Shown here piece by piece: positions 1 through 6,369 of a DNA stretch of 7,476 bases. Origin of the DNA: Candidatus Niyogiibacteriota bacterium (GTDB lineage Bacteria > Patescibacteriota > Minisyncoccia > HO2-45-28); the NCBI GenBank assembly GCA_016177385.1, contig JACOVJ010000012.1:1-7476 (forward strand), in the 5' to 3' direction. The notes beneath the pieces are model-generated. The model did no database searches. It saw nothing but the letters and a program-made list of their open reading frames with translations, and was not told the origin of the DNA. A program made the translations under genes and the position numbers. Numbering within the stretch: position 1 is the stretch's first letter; every line of letters begins with the position of its first letter.

Positions 1-513
1 GGCGACGCCGTAAAGACCGGCATGCTTCGCGCCAAAGGAGAGATCCGCCTTTTCACGGATGCGGACAATTCCACGGATATCGCACATTTTGACAAAATGC
101 ACCCCCTTTTTGATACGGGATACGACGTGGTCATCGGATCGCGCCATCCGTGGGATGCGGTAGGTGCCACGCAGGCCGTTTCTCAACCGTGGTACAAACG
201 TGTCATGGGAATGGCGGGCAATCTTTTCATCCAACTGGTCGCGGTTTGGGGTATTTGGGATACGCAGTGTGGATTCAAGGCGTTCCGCGATACTGCGGCC
301 GAAAAAATTTTTTCCCGCCAGCGCATTCCCGGCTGGGGGTTTGATATCGAGGCGCTTGCACTTGCGAGAAAATTTGACTACCGCATCGGCATCATTCCGG
401 TGCATTGGGTGAACGATCCGGAAAGCCACGTGCGGCTTTCTGGATATTTTCAAGTGCTGTGGGAAACGGCAAACGTGCGCCTGAATTTATGGCTTAGGCG
501 ATACGGAATATGA
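1..513 (+). CDS. Family 2 glycosyltransferase, dolichyl-phosphate glucosyltransferase-like (5' truncated)
   Basis: The reading frame is open from base 1, so the N-terminal part of the enzyme lies upstream and only the last 170 residues are present. The fragment resembles the catalytic half of GT2 enzymes of the dolichyl/polyprenyl-phosphate beta-glucosyltransferase type, which transfer a sugar from a nucleotide sugar to a lipid phosphate at the inner membrane face. Visible signatures, numbered from base 1, are GDAVKTGML (1-9) after the missing N-terminus, the metal-binding DAD within FTDADNST (18-25), VIGSR, DTQCGFKAF (87-95) and GWGFDIE (111-117). The GFK and FDxE elements are typical of this subfamily. 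No C-terminal membrane helices follow, so this is a short soluble or peripheral form. An internal ATG at 22 is within the conserved domain and is not a credible start. The stop overlaps the galT start by 4 nt (ATGA), which suggests co-translation. The exact donor and acceptor cannot be determined. Confidence 0.88.
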   Translation, partial: GDAVKTGMLRAKGEIRLFTDADNSTDIAHFDKMHPLFDTGYDVVIGSRHPWDAVGATQAVSQPWYKRVMGMAGNLFIQLVAVWGIWDTQCGFKAFRDTAAEKIFSRQRIPGWGFDIEALALARKFDYRIGIIPVHWVNDPESHVRLSGYFQVLWETANVRLNLWLRRYGI

Positions 514-1553
514 GCCCAATAAAAAAAGGTCCGGTTCCGGGTTCCGAATTTCGCCGAGATACGGTTTCGGGTGATTGGATTCTGGTTGCGTCCGGGCGCG
601 CAAAACGCCCCAGCGCCAAACCCGATCACCGCGACCGGCTATCGAGCGCGGTGAAAGGGTGCCCGTTCGATGACCCGCAAAAATCAGGGAATGCCGAGCC
701 GTTGTTATGGCTGGCGCATCCGGAACGCAAAGCAGGCGGCGAGCCGGAGTTAAAAGATTGGTGGGTTCAGATCGTGCCGAATAAATTCCCCGCGTTAAAA
801 CCGCACCATGAATGTCCGCAGATCGAAGGCGATGGTTCCTATCAGCGGATGTCGGGCGTCGGATTCCATGAGATCATCATTACCCGCGACCATCATCGCC
901 GTGTATCGGAAATGACGTCCGAAGAGGCAGAAACCGTGCTCTATGCATATCAGGAGCGTTACCATGCTCTTCAACGCGAACCCTGCATCGAATATATTTT
1001 GATATTCCATAACCAAGGGCCGGCCGCCGGCGCCACACTTTACCATCCGCATTCCCAACTGATTGCGCTTCCCATCATCCCACCGGACGTATCGAAGTCA
1101 TTGGAGGGATCGCGGACCTATTACGCGGCGCATGGCCGATGCGTTCATTGCTCGATGCTCGATTGGGAACGCGAGAAAAAAGAGCGCTTGGTCTACGAGA
1201 ACGACCGGTTTCTTGTTATTTCGCCGTTCGCGCCGCGGGTTTCCTATGAAATGCGCATCTATCCCAAAAAGCACGCATCGCGTTTCGAGGACGCGGATGC
1301 GGCAGACCGTCTTTTGCTTGCGGATGCGCTGGGCGCGATTCTTCGCAAGATCAAAAAAGCCATGGGCGATCCCGATTACAATTTCTTCATCCATACCGCG
1401 CCCGCAAAGGCCGCCGGCCCCGATTATTACCACTGGCATATCGAGGTTCTTCCGCATACGTCCATTTGGGCGGGGCTCGAATTGGGGACCGGTATCGAGG
1501 TCGTTGCGATCCCGCCCGAAGACGCGGCGGATGCCTTGCGCGCCGCGAAATGA
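510..1553 (+). CDS. galT: Galactose-1-phosphate uridylyltransferase family protein
   Basis: This 347-residue protein matches the GalT family (two HIT-like domains), which exchanges UMP between UDP-glucose and galactose-1-phosphate in the Leloir pathway. The N-terminal signature is EFRRDTVSGDWILVASGRAKRP (about residues 13-34, key residues R15, D17, W23, R33). The active-site HPHSQ is at 179-183, with H181 expected to be the nucleophile that carries the uridylyl group. The C-terminal half has CVHC (211-214), YENDRF and a terminal YHWHIEVLPH (307-316). The N-terminal metal site is usually CPFC, but here it reads CPFD (51-54), so one cysteine ligand is replaced by aspartate. Length is normal for the family. 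The start codon lies in an ATGA overlap with the glycosyltransferase stop, and there is no clear ribosome binding site. The related ADP-glucose phosphorylase or another nucleotidyl-transfer specificity is possible, since substrate choice cannot be read here. Confidence 0.9.
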   Translation: MSPIKKGPVPGSEFRRDTVSGDWILVASGRAKRPSAKPDHRDRLSSAVKGCPFDDPQKSGNAEPLLWLAHPERKAGGEPELKDWWVQIVPNKFPALKPHHECPQIEGDGSYQRMSGVGFHEIIITRDHHRRVSEMTSEEAETVLYAYQERYHALQREPCIEYILIFHNQGPAAGATLYHPHSQLIALPIIPPDVSKSLEGSRTYYAAHGRCVHCSMLDWEREKKERLVYENDRFLVISPFAPRVSYEMRIYPKKHASRFEDADAADRLLLADALGAILRKIKKAMGDPDYNFFIHTAPAKAAGPDYYHWHIEVLPHTSIWAGLELGTGIEVVAIPPEDAADALRAAK

Positions 1554-2137
1554 TCATGATATCGCGGCTTTACACATGGACGGCGCAGTGGGCGCATTCT
1601 AAGTGCGCGCCATGGGCGCTCGGCATCATTGCGTTTGCCGAGAGCTCCTTTTTCCCCATTCCGCCGGATCCGGTGCTTGTGATCATGTCGCTTTTGCGTC
1701 CATCCCGATGGTGGTGGTATGCGCTTTTGACGACAGCGATGTCCGTTGCAGGAGGCGTTGCGGGGTATTTCATCGGGCTTGGATTCTATGAATTCATAGG
1801 CAAAACGATCATTGATGCGTATCATTTGACGGACGCGATGGCGGTGGTGGGCGCGAAGTATCAAGACAATGCGTTTCTTGCGGTGGTCGCGGCGGCGCTC
1901 ACGCCGATTCCGTACAAGGTGTTTACGATCGGCGGAGGCCTTTTTGAAATTTCGCTTTGGACGCTTATCCTCGCGTCCCTTGTCGGGCGCGGGATCCGTT
2001 TTTTCGGCATAGCGTTTCTTATGTATCTTTTTGGTTCTCGCGCGGAAGAATTCATCAAAAATCATTTCAACGATTTAACCGTTGCTTTTTTCATTTTGCT
2101 AGTGCTGGGATTTGTGGCGATTAAATTCTTCTTTTAG
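1550..2137 (+). CDS. VTT/DedA-type membrane protein, YqaA-like
   Basis: This 195-residue hydrophobic protein belongs to the VTT (SNARE-associated, DedA/YqaA) superfamily of integral membrane proteins, some members of which act as lipid flippases or in envelope homeostasis. Evidence is the early re-entrant-type motif FAESSFFPIPPDPVLV (29-44), a glycine-rich helix with GGVAGYFIG (68-76), the proline motif LTPIPYKVFTIGGG (117-130), an arginine-bearing helix RGIRFFGIAF (147-156) and a C-terminal membrane helix (about 177-195). The start at 1550 is chosen because it forms an ATGA overlap with the galT stop and begins directly with the family N-terminus. An upstream in-frame ATG at 1466 would add 28 arginine-rich residues that are only the shadow of the galT C-terminus. 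Transport substrate is unknown. It sits between carbohydrate genes, but this alone does not define its role. Confidence 0.87.
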   Translation: MIMISRLYTWTAQWAHSKCAPWALGIIAFAESSFFPIPPDPVLVIMSLLRPSRWWWYALLTTAMSVAGGVAGYFIGLGFYEFIGKTIIDAYHLTDAMAVVGAKYQDNAFLAVVAAALTPIPYKVFTIGGGLFEISLWTLILASLVGRGIRFFGIAFLMYLFGSRAEEFIKNHFNDLTVAFFILLVLGFVAIKFFF

Positions 2138-2139
2138 AT

Positions 2140-2877
2140 ATGAAGCGCATTTTTATCGCCAATTGGAAAATGAATCCCGCGAATATCGCGGCGGCGCGGA
2201 AATTATTTTCCGGCATCACCGCGCATACGGCGGGCGCAAAGAATGCGCGGATCCTTGTTGCGCCGCCTTTTCTGTTTCTATCCGCGCTTCCCAAAAGCCG
2301 CCGGATTGTGCTCGGCGTCCAGAATATCTTTTATGAAAAAGCCGGCGCATACACCGGAGAAATATCCGCCGATATGGCGTTTGCGGCGGGCGCACGGTTC
2401 GCGATCATCGGACATTCGGAGCGCAGGGCGTTGGGTGAGACCGACGCCGCGATCAATTTAAAGATAAAAGCTGCGCTCGCGTCCGGACTTCAGGCCGTGC
2501 TTTGCGTCGGAGAACGGGACCGGACAGATGAGAATTTTCAGCACACCGTGCGCGCCCAACTAATGGCGGACCTCGAGACGGTTCAGAAAAAAAGCGCGGG
2601 ACGTCTCGTGGTCGCGTATGAACCGGTCTGGGCGATCGGGACGGGGAAAACCGTGGAGCCGCGCGATCTTTTTGAAATGGCGACCTATATCCGGCGGATC
2701 ATGCTTGAGCTTTTCGGTAAGGCGTTAGCGCTTCGCATTCCGGTCCTGTACGGCGGCTCGGTGAATGCCGCCAACGCCCCGGATTTCTTGAGGGTCGCGG
2801 GCGTCGGAGGGCTTCTGGTCGGCGGCGCGTCGCTCGATGCGCAGGAATTCGGCGCGATCGTGAAAAGCGAATTATGA
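2140..2877 (+). CDS. tpiA: Triosephosphate isomerase
   Basis: This 245-residue TIM-barrel enzyme interconverts dihydroxyacetone phosphate and glyceraldehyde-3-phosphate in cytosolic glycolysis and gluconeogenesis. All the catalytic elements are visible: NWKMN at 8-12 (N8 and K10 contact substrate), IGHSERR at 90-96 with the electrophilic H92, AYEPVWAIGTGKT at 159-171 with catalytic base E161 followed by the mobile loop 6, YGGSVN at 204-209, and the phosphate-binding GG at 228-229. Length is typical for a bacterial TpiA. The ATG is 2 nt after the stop of the membrane protein gene, and no ribosome binding site is recognisable, which points to translational re-initiation. The gene is followed by a 167-nt palindromic spacer and then pgk, so two glycolytic enzymes lie side by side. 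Confidence 0.98.
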   Translation: MKRIFIANWKMNPANIAAARKLFSGITAHTAGAKNARILVAPPFLFLSALPKSRRIVLGVQNIFYEKAGAYTGEISADMAFAAGARFAIIGHSERRALGETDAAINLKIKAALASGLQAVLCVGERDRTDENFQHTVRAQLMADLETVQKKSAGRLVVAYEPVWAIGTGKTVEPRDLFEMATYIRRIMLELFGKALALRIPVLYGGSVNAANAPDFLRVAGVGGLLVGGASLDAQEFGAIVKSEL

Positions 2878-2909
2878 GAAATTATCGAATCAATTTTAGA
2901 AGCCCCGCA

Positions 2910-2970
2910 GGCGCTTTGCAAGGCATTTTTTGGTTACACTTGCGCGAAGCGAACCAAAAAATAAAGCGCC
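2910..2970. repeat. Bulged long hairpin inside the tpiA-pgk element
   Basis: The left arm is GGCGCTTT (2910-2917), a 7-nt bulge (2918-2924) and ATTTTTTGGTT (2925-2935). The right arm 2952-2970 is the continuous perfect complement, AACCAAAAAAT followed by AAAGCGCC. This gives 19 base pairs closing a 16-nt loop (2936-2951). The U-run lies inside the stem rather than after it, so this is not a classical intrinsic terminator on either strand, although attenuation by refolding cannot be excluded. Confidence 0.7.
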
Positions 2971-2979
2971 GAGGACGAA

Positions 2980-3005
2980 GCTTGAGTTTCGCTGGAAACT
3001 CAAGC
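2980..3005. repeat. Perfect 11-bp hairpin with 4-nt loop upstream of pgk
   Basis: GCTTGAGTTTC (2980-2990) and GAAACTCAAGC (2995-3005) are exact reverse complements around the loop GCTG (2991-2994). No T-run follows on either strand, which argues against a simple Rho-independent terminator. It forms the second internal arm of the larger palindromic element and ends 39 nt before the pgk start codon. Confidence 0.75.
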
Positions 3006-3044
3006 GTATTCTAAAATCGATGAGATAATTTTGAATCCAAATCC

Positions 3045-4172
3045 ATGAAATTTCAGGCGATCCCAACCGATGTCAAAGGCCAGCGCGTACTCTTGCGCGT
3101 TGATTTCAATGTTCCGATGGAGGGCGGGCGCGTTGCCGACGATTTCAGGATCGCGGCGACCCTGCCGACGATCCGCGGCCTTGCGGCGCGGGGCGCGCGC
3201 GTGATCCTCATGACTCACCTCGACATGGACGGCCAACGTCCGAGTTTGCGTCCGATCGCGGATCATCTTGCGGGGCATCTGCCGAATGTTATGTTCGTTG
3301 ATGATGTTCGAGGCGGGAAAGCGGAAGCGGCGGTCTCGGCGCTCGAGGACGGCGATATTTTATTGCTCGACAATCTTCGTCGAGACGATGGGGAGGTCGC
3401 GAACACGACGGAATTCGCGAAGCGGCTCGCGACATTCGGCGACCTCTATATCAACGAGGCCTTTAGCGTATCGCATCGCAAGCATGCGTCGGTGGTCGGC
3501 GTTCCGCAGTATCTTGTGTCCTATGCCGGGCCGCGATTCGGGGAAGAGGTGCGGCAATTGTCGCGCGCGTTCGATCCGCCGCACCCGTTTCTTTTTATTT
3601 TGGGCGGCAAGAAGATCTCAACCAAAGTGCCACTCTTGGAAAAGTTCCTGAAAAAGGCGGATACGATCGTTCTTGGAGGGGTTTCGGCCGCGCTTTTATT
3701 GAAGAGCCGCGGATTCGAGGATATCTCCGTGCCGGACGGCGAGGAGCTTTCGCTGATGCGCGCGAAATTCGCCAATGAGCCGAAGATCCCGACGCCGCTC
3801 GATGCGGTGGTGGACCGGGGAGGCGAGCGGCTGACACTCGAACCCGCCCTGATGAAAGCGGGGGACACGATGTACGACATCGGCCCCGAAACAGCGGGTC
3901 TTATCGTACGCCTTGCGCGCGAAAGCAAGTTCATTCTTTGGAACGGACCCGTAGGATATTGCGAGGGCGGTTTTACGGATGGCACGCGCGCGCTGGCGGA
4001 AGCGTTCGCGCGCGTGAATGCCGAGGTCATTGTGGGCGGCGGCGACACCGTCCGGTTTTTGAATGCGTGGGGGATGCTCGATACATTTTCATTCGTTTCT
4101 ACGGGCGGCGGCGCCATGCTTGATTTTTTGGTGAATGAAACCCTGCCGGGGATCGAGGCGTTGGCAAAATAA
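3045..4172 (+). CDS. pgk: Phosphoglycerate kinase
   Basis: This 375-residue enzyme makes ATP from 1,3-bisphosphoglycerate and ADP in glycolysis. The two-domain family pattern is clear: RVDFNVP (18-24), R35, H58, DNLR (109-112), NEAF...HRKHAS (137-149), the nucleotide-side GGKKISTK (187-194), WNGPVGYCEGGF (299-310), GGGDT (331-335) and STGGGA (352-357). It is somewhat shorter than the usual length of about 390-400. The canonical SHLGRP substrate-loop motif is replaced by THLDMDGQRP (57-66), with a shorter loop before the next helix, so the usual arginine after H-L-G is missing at its aligned position. Other 3-phosphoglycerate contacts (D20, N22, R35, H58, R112, R145) are retained, so activity is expected. 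No Shine-Dalgarno sequence precedes the ATG. A GATAAT at 3024-3029 could be a -10 box but has no convincing -35 partner. Confidence 0.96.
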   Translation: MKFQAIPTDVKGQRVLLRVDFNVPMEGGRVADDFRIAATLPTIRGLAARGARVILMTHLDMDGQRPSLRPIADHLAGHLPNVMFVDDVRGGKAEAAVSALEDGDILLLDNLRRDDGEVANTTEFAKRLATFGDLYINEAFSVSHRKHASVVGVPQYLVSYAGPRFGEEVRQLSRAFDPPHPFLFILGGKKISTKVPLLEKFLKKADTIVLGGVSAALLLKSRGFEDISVPDGEELSLMRAKFANEPKIPTPLDAVVDRGGERLTLEPALMKAGDTMYDIGPETAGLIVRLARESKFILWNGPVGYCEGGFTDGTRALAEAFARVNAEVIVGGGDTVRFLNAWGMLDTFSFVSTGGGAMLDFLVNETLPGIEALAK

Positions 4173-4173
4173 A

Positions 4174-4217
4174 TATGAATTACGAAGTCTATTTTAAAAT
4201 GGATTTCGTAATTCATA
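4174..4217. repeat. Hairpin filling the pgk-recJ spacer
   Basis: TATGAATTACGAAGTC (4174-4189) pairs with GATTTCGTAATTCATA (4202-4217): 16 consecutive pairs, one of them G-U, around a 12-nt loop. The loop itself contains the AT-only palindrome ATTTTAAAAT (4191-4200). The stem starts 2 nt after the pgk stop and ends 5 nt before the recJ ATG, so in RNA it would cover the region where a ribosome would load. There is no trailing T-run, so a simple terminator is unlikely. It may be a processing or attenuation structure, or a short palindromic repeat. Confidence 0.7.
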
Positions 4218-4225
4218 ATGTATGA
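4175..4225 (+). other. Possible 16-codon leader open frame coupled to recJ
   Basis: An ATG 2 nt after the pgk stop opens a 16-residue frame, MNYEVYFKMDFVIHNV. Its TGA (4223-4225) overlaps the recJ start in the same ATGA arrangement used by real gene pairs in this window. The TAA-AT-ATG spacing after pgk also mirrors the TAG-AT-ATG spacing before tpiA. The frame lies almost wholly inside a palindrome, so its coding potential may be accidental. If translated, it would carry ribosomes through the hairpin to the recJ start. This is a low-confidence inference. Confidence 0.22.
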
Positions 4226-5922
4226 AAAAAACATGGATGCTAAAGGAGCGATATTCGGACGATGTCGCAGAGGAATTTGCGTCGTATGACGATTGCACGC
4301 GCCAGCTCCTATGGAATCGCGGGATTTCAAAAATAAAAGACGCCGAGCGTTTCCTGGATCCGGATTATTTGCGCGACACGCATGATCCGTTCCTGATGAA
4401 AGGAATGGAAAAGGCGGTCGGACGGATCCTTTCCGCGATCGAGGAGAAAGAGAAGATCATCGTATTCGGAGATTATGATGCGGACGGCGTGTGCGGCTCT
4501 ACGGTATTCGCCGATTTTTTCCGGGCCGCGAAGTTCGAGAATTTCGATATCTATAATCCCGATCGCGACAAGGAGGGGTATGGCCTGACGCGAAAAGCGC
4601 TCGATGCGGTTCTTGAAAAAAAGCCGAGGCTCATCATCACTGTGGATACCGGGGTTACGAATTTCGATGAGATCGCGGAGGCCGAGGCAAAGGGCATTGA
4701 TGTCATCGTGATCGATCACCACATCGTGCCGCCGAAGTGGCCGCCCGCCTATGCGATCCTCGACCCGCGCCAAGAGGACGAAACGTATCCCTTTGTCGGC
4801 CTTTCCGGGACCGGGCTTGCGTTCAAGACCGTCCAAGCACTGCTCAAAAAAAATTCGTTCGGGCTGATCGCCGGATGGGAAAAATGGCTCTTAGACCTCG
4901 TTGCGATCGCGGCGGTCGCCGATATGGTGCCGCTTGTGGGCGAGAACCGGGCGCTTGTCTACTGGGGGCTCGAAGTCATGAAGCGCGGCCGGCGGCTTGG
5001 GTTGCGCGAGCTTTCCACGCGCGCGGGCCTTACGGCATCTGTGGTAACGACCGATGATATCGGGTTCGTCATCGCGCCCCGCATCAATGTCGCGGGACGC
5101 ATGGAGCACGCAACGCTTGCGGGGCAACTCCTGCAGACGGCGTCGCAGAGCGAAGCGGAGTGGCTTGCAGGACGTCTGGAAGAAAAGAACTCGGAGCGCA
5201 AGGCGCTGGTCGGCATCATGGTGGATGAGCTCAAGACGCGATTTATGTCGGGCGCTCCCGCGGTCGTTATCGCAGGAAGCGAGGATTGGAAGCCGGGCGT
5301 GCTGTCCATTGCCGCCAACCGGGCGCTTGAAAGTTTTGGCCGGCCGGTCGTGCTGTGGGGGAAGCAAGGAAGTGATGTGATCCGGGGTTCTGTGCGCTCC
5401 GACGGGAGTATCAATGTCGTCGAATGGATGAGAAAGGCAAGCGACCTATTTTTGGATTTCGGCGGGCACCCGTTCGCAGGCGGATTTTCTATAAAAAACG
5501 AATTTCGGAATGAATTTGAACAGCGTCTGGAAGCGGCCTATGACGCATTACCAAAAGGGGAGAACATTTTTCAGGAGTTGATGCTCGAAAAGGAACTGAT
5601 GCTTGATGATGTGAACGACCAGTTGTCGAACCGTCTTCGGCGGTTCGAGCCCTTTGGCCAGGAAAATCCCAAGCCCGCGTTCTGGTTCCGCGCGCTTCCG
5701 GTCGCGGGTGTCAAAACATTCGGCAACGGCGGGATCCACTTGGAATTGTCATTTAAAAATTCTTCCGGGAACACCGTGCGGGCAATTGGATTTTGGACCT
5801 CCAATCTTAGCGTCGGCGTAAAAGCAGGAGATCGGGTGGACCTGGCAGCCTCGCTCGAACGCAGCACATTCCGGGGGTATGATGAATTACGCTTACGGAT
5901 TATGGATTTCAAAAAATTATGA
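4222..5922 (+). CDS. recJ: Single-stranded-DNA-specific exonuclease RecJ
   Basis: This 566-residue protein matches RecJ, a DHH-superfamily 5'-3' single-strand exonuclease used in recombination and in excision and mismatch repair. In order, it has the RecJ N-terminal segment with WNRGI and FLDPDY, DHH motif I GDYDADG (83-89), VDTG (141-144), the DHH signature IDHH (164-167), LSGTGLAFK (194-202), VADMVPLVGENR (232-243) and INVAGRME (288-295). The DHHA1 domain follows, with WKPGVLSIAANR (356-367) and GGHPFAGGF (414-422), and a C-terminal OB-type domain begins near RRFEPFGQENPKP (473-485). All metal-binding aspartates and histidines expected from the motifs are present. Length is usual for the family. 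The start gives a complete N-terminus; a purine-rich AAAGGAG at 4242-4248 lies downstream of it and serves no in-frame start. The stop overlaps the next gene by 4 nt, so the nuclease pair is probably co-translated. Confidence 0.96.
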   Translation: MKKTWMLKERYSDDVAEEFASYDDCTRQLLWNRGISKIKDAERFLDPDYLRDTHDPFLMKGMEKAVGRILSAIEEKEKIIVFGDYDADGVCGSTVFADFFRAAKFENFDIYNPDRDKEGYGLTRKALDAVLEKKPRLIITVDTGVTNFDEIAEAEAKGIDVIVIDHHIVPPKWPPAYAILDPRQEDETYPFVGLSGTGLAFKTVQALLKKNSFGLIAGWEKWLLDLVAIAAVADMVPLVGENRALVYWGLEVMKRGRRLGLRELSTRAGLTASVVTTDDIGFVIAPRINVAGRMEHATLAGQLLQTASQSEAEWLAGRLEEKNSERKALVGIMVDELKTRFMSGAPAVVIAGSEDWKPGVLSIAANRALESFGRPVVLWGKQGSDVIRGSVRSDGSINVVEWMRKASDLFLDFGGHPFAGGFSIKNEFRNEFEQRLEAAYDALPKGENIFQELMLEKELMLDDVNDQLSNRLRRFEPFGQENPKPAFWFRALPVAGVKTFGNGGIHLELSFKNSSGNTVRAIGFWTSNLSVGVKAGDRVDLAASLERSTFRGYDELRLRIMDFKKL

Positions 5923-6368
5923 GGCCGGACCTCGTAAAAGAGATCGTTATCTATACGGATGGCGGTGCGCGGGGCAACCCCGGCCCGGCGGCGGTTGGTG
6001 TCGTTATTCAGGATGCTTCGGGGAAAACGCTCAAGGAATATAGCGACTTCATCGGCGAGCGTACGAACAACGAAGCCGAGTATGAGGCCGTGATCTTGGC
6101 GTTAAAGAAAGCGAAACAATTGTTCGGAAAAGACACAACCAAAAACATAGCGGTGCATTTCCGCGTGGATTCGGAACTCATCGCGCGCCAGCTCATGGGG
6201 CGGTATAAAGTCGAGGAGAAGCGCTTGGCCGAACTTTTTATGAAAGTGTGGAATCTAAAAATGGATTTTGAGAGTATTGATTTTGAATCCATCCCACGAG
6301 AAAAAAACCGCGCGGCTGACCGCTTGGTCAATCGGGAACTTGATAAACAAGAATCGAAACTTTTCTAG
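5919..6368 (+). CDS. Type 1 ribonuclease H family protein
   Basis: This 149-residue protein has the RNase HI fold signatures of the short bacterial/archaeal RnhA-like group that lacks the basic handle region of the E. coli enzyme. It would cut the RNA strand of RNA-DNA hybrids such as R-loops and Okazaki primers. The metal-binding residues are visible: D14 in YTDGGARGNPGPA (12-24), E54 in TNNEAEYEA (49-57), D84 in FRVDSEL (81-87) and D134 in REKNRAADRLVN (127-138). The ATG overlaps the recJ stop (ATGA), coupling it to an exonuclease that could act on the same replication or repair intermediates; that functional link is inference. The gene ends one base from the end of the oppositely oriented membrane protein gene, with no terminator hairpin visible. 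Confidence 0.93.
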   Translation: MRPDLVKEIVIYTDGGARGNPGPAAVGVVIQDASGKTLKEYSDFIGERTNNEAEYEAVILALKKAKQLFGKDTTKNIAVHFRVDSELIARQLMGRYKVEEKRLAELFMKVWNLKMDFESIDFESIPREKNRAADRLVNRELDKQESKLF

Positions 6369-6369
6369 A

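Larger units (their letters stand above)
2879..3031. repeat. Intergenic palindromic element with 23-nt inverted ends (possible three-way-junction RNA or MITE-like repeat)
   Basis: The spacer between tpiA and pgk is almost filled by nested inverted repeats. The outer arms, 2879-2901 and 3009-3031, are complementary at 20 of 23 positions and start with AAATTATC and end with GATAATTT. Inside them are two separate hairpins (2910-2970 and 2980-3005), so a transcript could form a closed three-way junction with short linkers at 2902-2909, 2971-2979 and 3006-3008. A 3-base TGA occurs on both sides (2875-2877 and 3032-3034), too short to prove a target duplication. Possible explanations are a non-autonomous palindromic mobile repeat or a structured 5' leader of pgk. 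The pairing is directly visible; the function is unknown. Confidence 0.6.

Noticed and set aside
1466..1549. Upstream extension of the VTT/DedA-type gene from an earlier ATG
   Set aside because: The added 28 residues are the frame-shadow of the galT C-terminus and are charged, unlike a family N-terminus. The ATG at 1550 gives the usual overlap and a normal N-terminus.
1427..2065. Long minus-strand open frame opposite galT and the membrane protein gene
   Set aside because: It is Arg/Lys/His-rich without a recognisable motif, and both strands cannot be well-conserved genes here when the plus-strand proteins match families.
2980..3005. Rho-independent terminator after tpiA
   Set aside because: The stem is perfect but only moderately GC-rich, and no run of T follows it on either strand.
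2874..3014. A 46-codon open frame whose ATG overlaps the tpiA stop codon
   Set aside because: It runs entirely through the nested palindromic element, its product resembles no family I know, and other frames across the element are also fairly open. The base pairing explains the sequence better than coding does.
3001..3029. Possible promoter with a GATAAT -10 box before pgk
   Set aside because: No -35-like hexamer lies at suitable spacing, and the GATAAT is part of the outer inverted repeat, so it is not called as a promoter.
3521..4330. Long open frame on the minus strand opposite pgk
   Set aside because: It is low-complexity, rich in Ser, Pro and Arg, and antisense to an unmistakable pgk. 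Such frames are common opposite GC-rich genes.
6265..6294. Apparent tandem repeat DFESI-DFESI in the RNase H protein
   Set aside because: The codons differ between the two units, and this position is a normal beta strand before the IPREKN motif; two adjacent similar pentapeptides are probably coincidence.
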